34,403 nt of DNA from Acidobacteriota bacterium (GTDB taxonomy: Bacteria; Acidobacteriota; Vicinamibacteria; Vicinamibacterales; UBA8438), in assembly GCA_015659035.1 (NCBI GenBank), contig DQNS01000002.1:1-34403 (forward strand), written 5' to 3'. Position 1 is the first letter of the stretch. Each line of letters begins with the position of its first letter. Shown in pieces: positions 15,306-21,470 of the stretch. The notes under the pieces are model-generated. The model was not told the origin of the DNA. It did no database searches and saw nothing but the letters and a program-made list of their open reading frames with translations. Made by a program: the position numbers and the translations under genes.

Positions 15306-16655
15306 GCCACCGCCAAGCGCCGTCTCACATGCCTCGGCCACATCCAGGAGTTGGCACGTCCGGTGCCGGTGCCCCACGAGCTGCAATCCACACGGCAGCC
15401 CGGTGCTGGTGAGCCCACAGGGGATCGAGACGGCGGGATGGCCAGTGGTGCTGAAGAGTTGTGTCAGCCGCAGCATGATGCTGCGTAGCGACTCGGTCTG
15501 GCCGCCGACGTCGACGGCGGTAGCGCCAAGTGGCGGCGCCGGGATCGCCAGGGACGGCAGCACGAGGGCTGCGCGTCCCGCAAGTGCCGCGTCAACCGCT
15601 CGACCCAGCACCGCCCGGCCGTGCTGCGCCCGCACGTAGTCTTCCGCCTGCACGTACCGTCCCAGTTCCAGCCGAAGTCGTACCGCGGGCGTGTAGTCCT
15701 GGGGCTGCTGCTCCAGCGCGGCGGTGTGCACGGTAGCCGCTTCCGAGAGGACCAGGTGCAGGTAGATCGTCGCCGCATCGTGCGCGTGTTGCACTCGGGC
15801 GTCCTCCACAGTCCAGTCCGCGTCGGTGAGTCGTGAGAGCGCCCGTTCGAACACCGCGCGCACCTCGTCGTCGAGCCGGTCCAAAAAGTAGGGTCGGGGA
15901 CACCCGAGTGTCTGGTCGGCGCCGTTGATGGGGGCGGGTTCGCCCCCTTGGTGGTCGCGTATGGCGCGATAGACGAGTCGCGCGTCTCGGACGCATCGGG
16001 TCAACGGGCCGACATGGTCGAGGCTGGGAGCGAGCGGCACGACGCCGTCGCAGGACACCTCGCCGAACGTGGGCTTCAGACCGACCAGGCCGCACGCGGC
16101 GGCCGGAATTCGGATCGACCCGCCTGTGTCGGTGCCGAGGGTCGCGAACGCCATCCCGGTGGCGACCGAGACGGCCGAGCCGCCGCTCGAGCCGCCGGGA
16201 GACCGGTTGGGGTCGCGCGGGTGGAGGGTCTGACCATGGGACGAGTCCTCGCCCGTGGTGCCGAAGGCGAACTCGTGGAGGTTGCACTTGCCGATCAGGA
16301 TCGCGCCGGCAGCTCGGAGCCGAGCCACCACCGGCGCGTCCGAAGTCGCCGGGGCGCGCCCCGTGACCCGCGAGGCGGCGGTCGTCGGAACCCCGGCGAG
16401 GTCGATCAGGTCCTTGATCGACACCGGTACCCCGTGCAGCGGTCCGCGGTAGCGGCCGGCGGCGATCTCCTGGTCGGCCCGGTCGGCGTCGACCCGGGCG
16501 CTGTCGCTGAGCACCGCCGTGAACGCCCGCAGGGAGGCGTCGCGGTCGGCGATGCGGTCGAGTGTCGCGTCGACCACCTCGCGCACCCAGACCTCACGCG
16601 TTTCGATCGCCGTGGCCAGCCGATGTATCGGGTGCTCGCACCAGGCGGTGGTCAT
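15303..16655 (-). CDS. Amidase (amidase-signature family, GatA-like)
   Basis: A 450-residue amidase-signature enzyme. The Ser-cisSer-Lys triad is present at the usual spacing: Lys81 (VSIKDLIDLAG), Ser156 (GGSSGGSA) and Ser180 (DTGGSIRIPA). It would hydrolyse a carboxamide to acid and ammonia. It could act as a GatA-like glutaminase, but no gatB is near, so a stand-alone amidase is more likely. Its ATG overlaps the stop of a 65-codon gene by 4 bases (ATGA), implying coupled translation. The C-terminus ends ETALGGG at a stop codon supplied by a family A repeat, a few residues short of many relatives, so it may be slightly truncated. Confidence 0.88.
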   Translation of the reverse strand: MTTAWCEHPIHRLATAIETREVWVREVVDATLDRIADRDASLRAFTAVLSDSARVDADRADQEIAAGRYRGPLHGVPVSIKDLIDLAGVPTTAASRVTGRAPATSDAPVVARLRAAGAILIGKCNLHEFAFGTTGEDSSHGQTLHPRDPNRSPGGSSGGSAVSVATGMAFATLGTDTGGSIRIPAAACGLVGLKPTFGEVSCDGVVPLAPSLDHVGPLTRCVRDARLVYRAIRDHQGGEPAPINGADQTLGCPRPYFLDRLDDEVRAVFERALSRLTDADWTVEDARVQHAHDAATIYLHLVLSEAATVHTAALEQQPQDYTPAVRLRLELGRYVQAEDYVRAQHGRAVLGRAVDAALAGRAALVLPSLAIPAPPLGATAVDVGGQTESLRSIMLRLTQLFSTTGHPAVSIPCGLTSTGLPCGLQLVGHRHRTCQLLDVAEACETALGGG

Positions 16656-16849
16656 CGCGGTTCGTCAGGTCTGGTCGCCGGATCCGACGCGTCGACCGCA
16701 GACCGCGACCCGGCGGTGTGATGGTTCCAGCTGGCGGCACGCAGGGCGCGTGTGGCGTCAGCCAGCGCGTCGAGGAGCGGCTTCAGTTCTGGGAGGGCGC
16801 GGCGGTCGGCGTCGCTCTTGGCGGCGACCAGCCAGTCGTCAAGCGTCAT
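16652..16849 (-). CDS. Small protein coupled to the amidase, possible GatC/AtzG-like partner
   Basis: A 65-residue helical protein (MTLDDWLVAAKSDADRRALP, then ELKPLLDALADATRALRAAS) with a disordered, charged tail. Its stop overlaps the amidase start by 4 bases. Small helical proteins placed this way before amidase-signature enzymes (GatC before GatA, AtzG with AtzE) wrap the amidase and stabilise it. I see no direct sequence identity to either, so the partner role rests on position, size and helix content. The start ATG in turn overlaps the stop of a 9-codon frame upstream. Confidence 0.6.
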   Translation of the reverse strand: MTLDDWLVAAKSDADRRALPELKPLLDALADATRALRAASWNHHTAGSRSAVDASDPATRPDEPR

Positions 16850-16875
16850 TGGATCTTGGGCGCGACGATAGGCAT
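16846..16875 (-). CDS. Possible 9-residue leader peptide
   Basis: An ATG at 16873-16875 opens MPIVAPKIQ followed by TGA, which overlaps the ATG of the 65-residue gene (ATGA). The ATG lies 6 bases after a perfect TATAAT on the minus strand, so a leaderless transcript would start with it. If real, three frames are chained by ATGA overlaps. It may equally be an accident in the 5' leader. Confidence 0.3.
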   Translation of the reverse strand: MPIVAPKIQ

Positions 16876-16881
16876 GTGGGG

Positions 16882-16887
16882 ATTATA
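16882..16887 (-). promoter_or_regulatory. -10 box of the amidase operon
   Basis: A perfect TATAAT on the minus strand, followed by CCCCAC and ATG. The same geometry (TATAAT, six bases, start codon) occurs before the NamZ gene at 20130. A family B repeat borders it upstream and supplies TCTGAC/TTCTGAC elements in the -35 zone. Confidence 0.5.
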
Positions 16888-16938
16888 CGAAGAAGTCAGA
16901 CGTCAGAAGTGAGAAGGAAGCCGGTGGGCTACGCCGGA
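16888..16938 (+). repeat. Purine-rich tandem repeat family B
   Basis: GAAGAAGTCAGACGTCAGAA and GTGAGAAGGAAGCCGGTGGG, then CTACGCC. This is the degenerate GTCAGAA array followed by a decayed form of the AAGCCGGAGGGCTTCGCC hairpin seen intact at 27630. It lies between the amidase promoter and the end of the oxidoreductase gene. Confidence 0.6.
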
Positions 16939-16941
16939 GTT

Positions 16942-18129
16942 TCAGATCATCGCCTCGTCGTGCACCAGCTCACCGCGATCGAACCGGCCCGGGTCGAAGC
17001 AGCGTACGTCGACCGTCTCGGCCCGACCGGTGCGGATGAGCTCAGACAGCACCTTGCCGACTGCAGGGGCGATCATCAGCCCGTGGCCGCTGAAGCCGTT
17101 GGCGAGGAAGAAGCCGGGCGCCGCCGGGTGCTCTCCGAGCAGCGGGTTGTGGTCTGGGGACATCGCGTACAGTCCGGCCCAGCCCTCGATCAGCGTGAGC
17201 GGCTCGAGTCCCGGGAGCCGCCTTACGAGCGGCGGCCGGAAGTCGGTCTCCCAGCGCGACAGGTCGCATTCGAAATTCTCGCCGGGCGGCTCGTCCAGCC
17301 TGGTACACGCGACCACCAGACGGTCCGGCTCGGACTCGGTGACTGGGTCGTCGTGGCGCCAGTGGACGCCGGTCGGGTCGATGACCACCGGAAACCGATA
17401 GGGCCATCGAACCGGCAGCGCGCAGCGGAAGAGCTGTTGCCGCACCGGCTGGATCGGCAGGTCGATGCCAGCCATTGCCCCGAGACGGGTCGCGAACGGC
17501 CCGGCCGCATTGACGACCGCATCACCCGGCACGCGCTCACCGCCATCGAGCACGACGCCTGCCACCCGCCCGGACCGACGGGTGAGGCCTACGACCTCGG
17601 CGGTGAGGTACTCGGCGCCTGCCGCGGCGGCCGCGGCGCGAAACCCCGCCAGCACCTCCCGCGGCTCGCCGTAGCCGTCGTCCGGGCCGAACACCCCGAA
17701 CCGGATGTCATCGAGCCGGACGCCGGGCACCAGGGCGCGGAGTTGGTCAAGGGTGAGACGCTCGACGTGCGCTCCCAGCCGGCGTTGCCGCTCGACACGT
17801 GCCTCAAAGCGGTCCGCCATCCCGTCGTCAACGAGGAACAGGTAACCGCGCTGGCGGAAGTTCGTGTGGGGCACATGGCCCGGCACGCGCAAGGCCCGGT
17901 CGAACTCGGCGTAGAACCGGGTGCTGTATTGCGCCAGCTGGATGTTGACCGCCGAGCTGAACTGCTGGCGGATGCCGCCCATGGCCAGGAACGACGAGGC
18001 GCGCACATAGGTCGGGTCCCGCTCGACCACCACGACCCGGCCAGCATGTCCATCCCGCCGCAGATGATAGGCAATGCTCGAGCCCACGACACCGCCGCCC
18101 ACGATGACGATCGTCCCGGATCCTGGCAT
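16942..18129 (-). CDS. FAD-dependent oxidoreductase (DAO / sarcosine-oxidase-like)
   Basis: A 395-residue flavoprotein. The N-terminal dinucleotide motif is IVIVGGGVVGSSIAYHLRRD followed by an acidic residue at the end of strand 2 (VVVVERD). The DAO family signature GDAVVNAAGPFATRLG is in the middle and the C-terminal flavin loop is FFLANGFSGHGLMIAPAVG. It would oxidise a secondary or tertiary amine or a D-amino acid; no Cys for covalent flavin is obvious. ATG at 18129 is the natural start, at the beginning of strand 1. No partner subunits are adjacent. Substrate unknown. Confidence 0.87.
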   Translation of the reverse strand: MPGSGTIVIVGGGVVGSSIAYHLRRDGHAGRVVVVERDPTYVRASSFLAMGGIRQQFSSAVNIQLAQYSTRFYAEFDRALRVPGHVPHTNFRQRGYLFLVDDGMADRFEARVERQRRLGAHVERLTLDQLRALVPGVRLDDIRFGVFGPDDGYGEPREVLAGFRAAAAAAGAEYLTAEVVGLTRRSGRVAGVVLDGGERVPGDAVVNAAGPFATRLGAMAGIDLPIQPVRQQLFRCALPVRWPYRFPVVIDPTGVHWRHDDPVTESEPDRLVVACTRLDEPPGENFECDLSRWETDFRPPLVRRLPGLEPLTLIEGWAGLYAMSPDHNPLLGEHPAAPGFFLANGFSGHGLMIAPAVGKVLSELIRTGRAETVDVRCFDPGRFDRGELVHDEAMI

Positions 18130-18152
18130 CAGCGTCGTCTCGAGGTGATGCT

Positions 18153-18198
18153 GGCGAAGCCCTCAAGTTTCTCCTGCCTCCTACCTCCTGTCTCCTGG
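18153..18198 (-). repeat. Purine-rich tandem repeat family B, reverse orientation
   Basis: On the minus strand this reads CCAGGAGACAGGAGGTAGGA, GGCAGGAGAAACTTGAGGGC and TTCGCC: the GTCAGGAG-like tandem units followed by the GGGCTTCGCC end of the family B hairpin. It lies between the SRPBCC and oxidoreductase genes, both on the minus strand. Confidence 0.6.
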
Positions 18199-18214
18199 GT
18201 CGGCGACCAGTTCG

Positions 18215-18706
18215 TTAGGTCGCCGGCGCACTCGGCCTGCCGCCTTTTTCGAGATACCGCTTCAGCTCGTCGAGCGACGCTTCCCACCCGGCGGAGATCA
18301 ACGCATAGTAGCGCTGCCACCGGACCCCATCGTCCGACCCGCTCTGGCGCACTTTGAGCCTGGTGGCCGGGCCTTCGACCCGGCAGGTCACCTCGAGCGC
18401 CATCGGTCCGAATGGGTCCGCCTGCGGCGGCAGCCAGTACGCGTCGGCGAGAAAGAACTCGCGGCACGGGCGAAACTCCATGACCGTGCCGTAGAACACC
18501 CCTCCCAGGGTGCCGAGCAGCTCGTCGCTGAACGGGGTGTTGCGCCATTCGATGGCGTAGACCCCGAGTGGCCGCCGTATGGTCACCGAACGGACCGTAT
18601 CCCACCAGACCATTAGCGCCGCCGGGTCGAAGAATGCCGCGAGCACGGCGTCTGGCGACGCGGTGATGACAATCGAGTGCTCGAAGGTCAGCGGGCGGCG
18701 AGTCAT
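18215..18706 (-). CDS. SRPBCC / AHSA1-like protein
   Basis: A 163-residue single-domain protein of the START/SRPBCC fold, AHSA1-like branch. It begins LTFEHSIVITASPDAVLAAF, the usual beta1-alpha1 start, then WWDTVRSVTIRRPLGVYAIE, and ends with the long C-terminal helix YALISAGWEASLDELKRYLE. The fold encloses a hydrophobic cavity for a small ligand; the function of this branch is generally unknown. I chose the ATG at 18706, because the 34 residues of the longer frame translate family A repeat and spacer DNA. Confidence 0.8.
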   Translation of the reverse strand: MTRRPLTFEHSIVITASPDAVLAAFFDPAALMVWWDTVRSVTIRRPLGVYAIEWRNTPFSDELLGTLGGVFYGTVMEFRPCREFFLADAYWLPPQADPFGPMALEVTCRVEGPATRLKVRQSGSDDGVRWQRYYALISAGWEASLDELKRYLEKGGRPSAPAT

Positions 18707-18756
18707 GGTGGTGATGGGTCCGCGACGGGCCTTCGATGGTATCGGCTGATGTCTGG

Positions 18757-18897
18757 TGGCCCCTGCACAAATACGCCGGCATTCGGCCGCCGACGCATCC
18801 CGCCCCACTGCGTTGCTCGTCAGTCAAATACTACCCGGTATTCTCCCTCGCGCTTTAGGTGGGTCGTGCGCGGCGTCGATCTCGACGGCCCTGGTCC
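18757..18897 (-). repeat. Dispersed MITE-like repeat family A, copy upstream of the SRPBCC gene
   Basis: About 140 bases. On the minus strand it shows GTCGAGATCGACGCCGCGCA, AGCGCGAGGGAGAATACC, the GAATACCGGGTAGTATT hairpin, GACGAGCAACGCAGTGGGGC, GGGATGCGTCGGCGGCCGAA and TATTTGTGCAGGGGCC. The outer left arm is shortened compared with the copy at 20231, which also carries the GTCGAGATCGACGCCGCGCA segment. Confidence 0.7.
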
Positions 18898-18972
18898 ATC
18901 GACGCGCGCGGGACGCCTCGAGTCTCTCGAGAGGCGGTGCCTCGCCGTACTTATGCCAACGGACCACCGCGG

Positions 18973-20130
18973 TCAGTAAAGCAAATGGCGTTCGCGGAGC
19001 GGGCGGAACGCGTCGAGCCCGGCGGCCCAGCCGTCGGCGATGGCGGCATACGGAACCTCGTCGTCCAGCTGCCGCCGGAGTTGGTCCGACCCGTACAGGA
19101 TGTCGACCGGCGGGATGAGGGTTTCGTACTCGTAGGGGGGCTGACGCCACTTGAAGCGGTCGGGTGCCTGCACACGGCAGACCTGGAGCAGCGCGACGGC
19201 AGTGAGGATCGGCCGGAATATGGTCCGGTCGGTCACGTGGAGCTGGCAGCCGCCGCAGGTCTGTCCGGCATGCTTCTGGAACGTCGGCTGGAACTCGGCG
19301 GGGCGGAAGTGGACACCGGGCAGGGGGAGGTCGTTCAGCGCCTCGGCCAGCCGGTGCGCGTCGAGCCACGGCGCACCCGCCAGCTCGAACGGGCGGGTGG
19401 TGCCGCGTCCCTCCGACAGATTGGTGCCCTCGAGCAGCACCATCCCGGGGTAGACGATCGCGCTGTCAAGGGTGGGAAGATTCGGGGACGGTAGCACCCA
19501 GGGCAGGCCGGTGTCGTCCTGAAACATCTCGCGCCGCCACCCCTCGAGCGGCAAGACCTCGAGCGTGGCGTGCAGCCCGAACGTCTCGTTGCACAGACGG
19601 GCCAGCTCGCCGATCGTCAGTCCGTGACGGAGCGGGATCGGAAAGAGCCCGACGAACGACTCGAACCCTGGTTGCAGCACGGTACCTTCGACCCCCACGC
19701 CACCCACCGGATTGGGGCGGTCGCACACGACGACCGGGACGCCGTGGGCCGCGCACGCCCGGAGGCAGTTGGTCATCGTGTGGATGTAGGTATAGACACG
19801 CGTGCCGACGTCCTGCAGGTCGATGACGAGCAGGTCGAGGCCCGAGAGCATCGCGCCGGTCGGCTCACGCGTCTCACCGTAGAGCGAGTAGATCGGTACG
19901 TCGAAGACCGGGTGCCGGACGTGGTCGGTCTCGACCATGTTGTCCTGGAGGTCCGACCGGAACCCGTGCTGCGGTCCGAACAGCGCCGCCAGCGTGACAC
20001 CGGGCAACGCGGCGACCGTCTCGGAGACGTGCCGGAACGTGGCGTCCACGGACGCCGGGTTCGCGACCAGACCGACCCGCTGGCCGGAGAGACGGGAGGC
20101 CAGCCGCGCGGATCCAAGGGTGACGGGCAC
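18973..20130 (-). CDS. namZ: DUF1343 / NamZ-type exo-beta-N-acetylmuramidase-like protein
   Basis: A 385-residue protein that matches the DUF1343 family along its length. Members such as Bacillus NamZ release terminal MurNAc from peptidoglycan fragments. Landmarks are GLVANPASVDATFRHV, FGPQHGFRSDLQDNM (51-65), PIYSLYG, DLLVIDLQDVGTRVYTYIHT, VCDRPNPVGG and LLEGTNLSEGRGT near the active site. The first motif is PQHG where Bacillus-type members usually have PEHG. There is no signal peptide in the short form, so cytoplasmic recycling of muropeptides is likely. I chose GTG at 20130, 6 bases after TATAAT; the longer frame runs into the promoter and a repeat. No mur-recycling genes flank it. Confidence 0.85.
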   Translation of the reverse strand: MPVTLGSARLASRLSGQRVGLVANPASVDATFRHVSETVAALPGVTLAALFGPQHGFRSDLQDNMVETDHVRHPVFDVPIYSLYGETREPTGAMLSGLDLLVIDLQDVGTRVYTYIHTMTNCLRACAAHGVPVVVCDRPNPVGGVGVEGTVLQPGFESFVGLFPIPLRHGLTIGELARLCNETFGLHATLEVLPLEGWRREMFQDDTGLPWVLPSPNLPTLDSAIVYPGMVLLEGTNLSEGRGTTRPFELAGAPWLDAHRLAEALNDLPLPGVHFRPAEFQPTFQKHAGQTCGGCQLHVTDRTIFRPILTAVALLQVCRVQAPDRFKWRQPPYEYETLIPPVDILYGSDQLRRQLDDEVPYAAIADGWAAGLDAFRPLRERHLLY

Positions 20131-20136
20131 GGGGGG

Positions 20137-20142
20137 ATTATA
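20137..20142 (-). promoter_or_regulatory. -10 box directly before the NamZ start
   Basis: A perfect TATAAT on the minus strand followed by CCCCCC and the GTG start. Transcription would begin at or within a base or two of the start codon. No consensus -35 is seen; the region is occupied by a short family B array. Confidence 0.5.
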
Positions 20143-20146
20143 AGGA

Positions 20147-20166
20147 AAGGAGGCAGGAGTCAGGAG
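20147..20166 (+). repeat. Short family B array
   Basis: AAGGAGGCAGGAGTCAGGAG, three degenerate units of the purine-rich repeat, with no hairpin, next to the NamZ promoter. Confidence 0.45.
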
Positions 20167-20230
20167 AACGACCACACCGGGAAGGGCCGGCACCGACCCG
20201 GACCCCATGCTACCATTCTGCCGCGGCTCC

Positions 20231-20406
20231 TGAGGGTCCGGTCAAGAATAGGTTCGCATTCTTGTGGGCGTCGAGATCGACGCCGCGCACGGCCCCTGCA
20301 AGGCGCGAGGAGGGAGCATACCGGCAGTATTCGACCGACGAGAAACGCCGGCAGACGGGATGGATCGGCGGCTTGAAATGTGAAGTTATTCTTGACCAGA
20401 CCCTGA
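20231..20406 (+). repeat. Dispersed MITE-like repeat family A, best-preserved copy
   Basis: A 176-base element. The left end TGAGGGTCCGGTCAAGAATA plus GGTTCGCATT is an inverted match to the right end AATGTGAAGTTATTCTTGAC plus CAGACCCTGA, with 25 of 30 positions pairing by my count. Inside are GGGCGTCGAGATCGACGCCG, AGGCGCGAGGAGGGAGCATA, CCGGCAGTATTCGACCGACG and ACGGGATGGATCGGCGGC. CCTGAG occurs at both outer boundaries, possibly a target duplication. It ends 8 bases before the Dam start, and the Dam frame is open back through it to 20262. Confidence 0.78.
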
Positions 20407-20414
20407 GTTCGTCC

Positions 20415-21389
20415 ATGACCGCTCCAGCCCTTCCTTCGCATTCTGAACATTCCGGTCCGCCGGCTGCCAGTCGACCGGTGCGTCCGTTCTTGAAGTGGGC
20501 GGGCGGAAAGCGCCAGCTCTTGCCCCGCCTTCGGGAGTTCTATCCGGAGGCGTTCGGGGCGTATCGCGAGCCGTTTTTGGGCAGTGGGGCCGTGTTCTTC
20601 GATCTGGTGAATCAGGGCCGACTGGCCGGCCGCCGAACATTCCTGACCGATACGAACGGTGACCTGGTCGGCTGCTATGCCCACGTGCGAGACGAGCCCG
20701 AGGCGGTCATCAAGCACCTCCAACGTCTCGCCGCTCGCTACACACGAGATCCACAGGGGCACTACTACCGGGTGCGGGAAAAGTTCAATCCCGCGCGACA
20801 GGCCATTTCGAATGGACAGGGCATCGAGAGCGGTCGATACACGGCCGACCTGGCGGCCATGCTCGTCTATCTGAACCGGACCGGCTTCAATGGCCTGTTT
20901 CGCTTGAATTCCAAGGGCCAGTTCAATGTGCCACTCGGTCGGTACTCGAATCCCAGAATCTGTGACACAGAGAACCTCCGGAACGTTGCAGCGGTTCTGT
21001 CAGCGCCTACCATCTCGATCAAACAGGTGCGGCATGTGGACGGATTGGCCGGCGCCAAGGCAGGGGACTTCGTCTACCTGGACCCACCCTATGCGCCGCT
21101 GAGCGCAACCGCGCAGTTCACGTCCTATACGTCTGAGGGGTTTTCCACCGGCGACCAAAAGCAGTTGCAGCGAACCCTCATCCGACTTGCTCGGAAGGGG
21201 TGTTGGGTGCTGCTCAGCAATTCCACCGCGCCCGAGGTCGCCGGGCTGTACGACGGAAACCGAGACGCTGAGCGAGCAGGCTTGCACGCCTACCAAATTC
21301 TGGCGAGAAGGACGATCAACTCAAACGCCTCTCGCCGCGGGCAGGTCAAAGAGTACCTCATCACGAACATTCCACAGAGAGTCAGCTAA
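20415..21389 (+). CDS. Dam-type adenine-N6 DNA methyltransferase (orphan)
   Basis: A 324-residue D12-class methylase. Motifs appear in the alpha order of Dam: FLKWAGGKRQLLPRL (25-39; SAM binding motif X), EPFLGSGAVFF (52-62; motif I), LTDTNGDLVGCY, then DPPY at 223-226 (motif IV catalytic) and LLSNST (motif VI). It would methylate adenine in a short site, possibly GATC. No restriction gene is adjacent, so it looks solitary. Several parts use less GC-rich codons than neighbours (for example AATTCC, AATTCTGG), suggesting transfer. ATG 20415 is the first start after the repeat; the preceding 51 codons of open frame translate the repeat. Confidence 0.88.
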   Translation: MTAPALPSHSEHSGPPAASRPVRPFLKWAGGKRQLLPRLREFYPEAFGAYREPFLGSGAVFFDLVNQGRLAGRRTFLTDTNGDLVGCYAHVRDEPEAVIKHLQRLAARYTRDPQGHYYRVREKFNPARQAISNGQGIESGRYTADLAAMLVYLNRTGFNGLFRLNSKGQFNVPLGRYSNPRICDTENLRNVAAVLSAPTISIKQVRHVDGLAGAKAGDFVYLDPPYAPLSATAQFTSYTSEGFSTGDQKQLQRTLIRLARKGCWVLLSNSTAPEVAGLYDGNRDAERAGLHAYQILARRTINSNASRRGQVKEYLITNIPQRVS

Positions 21390-21470
21390 GGGTTCAGTCG
21401 GAACCAAGGACACGGCTTGTGGCGCGTGACCGGGCTCCAAGCAGGTGCAGGGCCTCCCGACGAAATACTC

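Noticed and set aside
16519-18357. 612-codon plus-strand frame
   Set aside because: Antisense to the amidase, FAD oxidoreductase and SRPBCC genes, each with clear motifs on the minus strand.
20415-21389. Complete restriction-modification system
   Set aside because: Neither neighbour is a nuclease: NamZ-like and acyl-CoA dehydrogenase genes flank the methylase.
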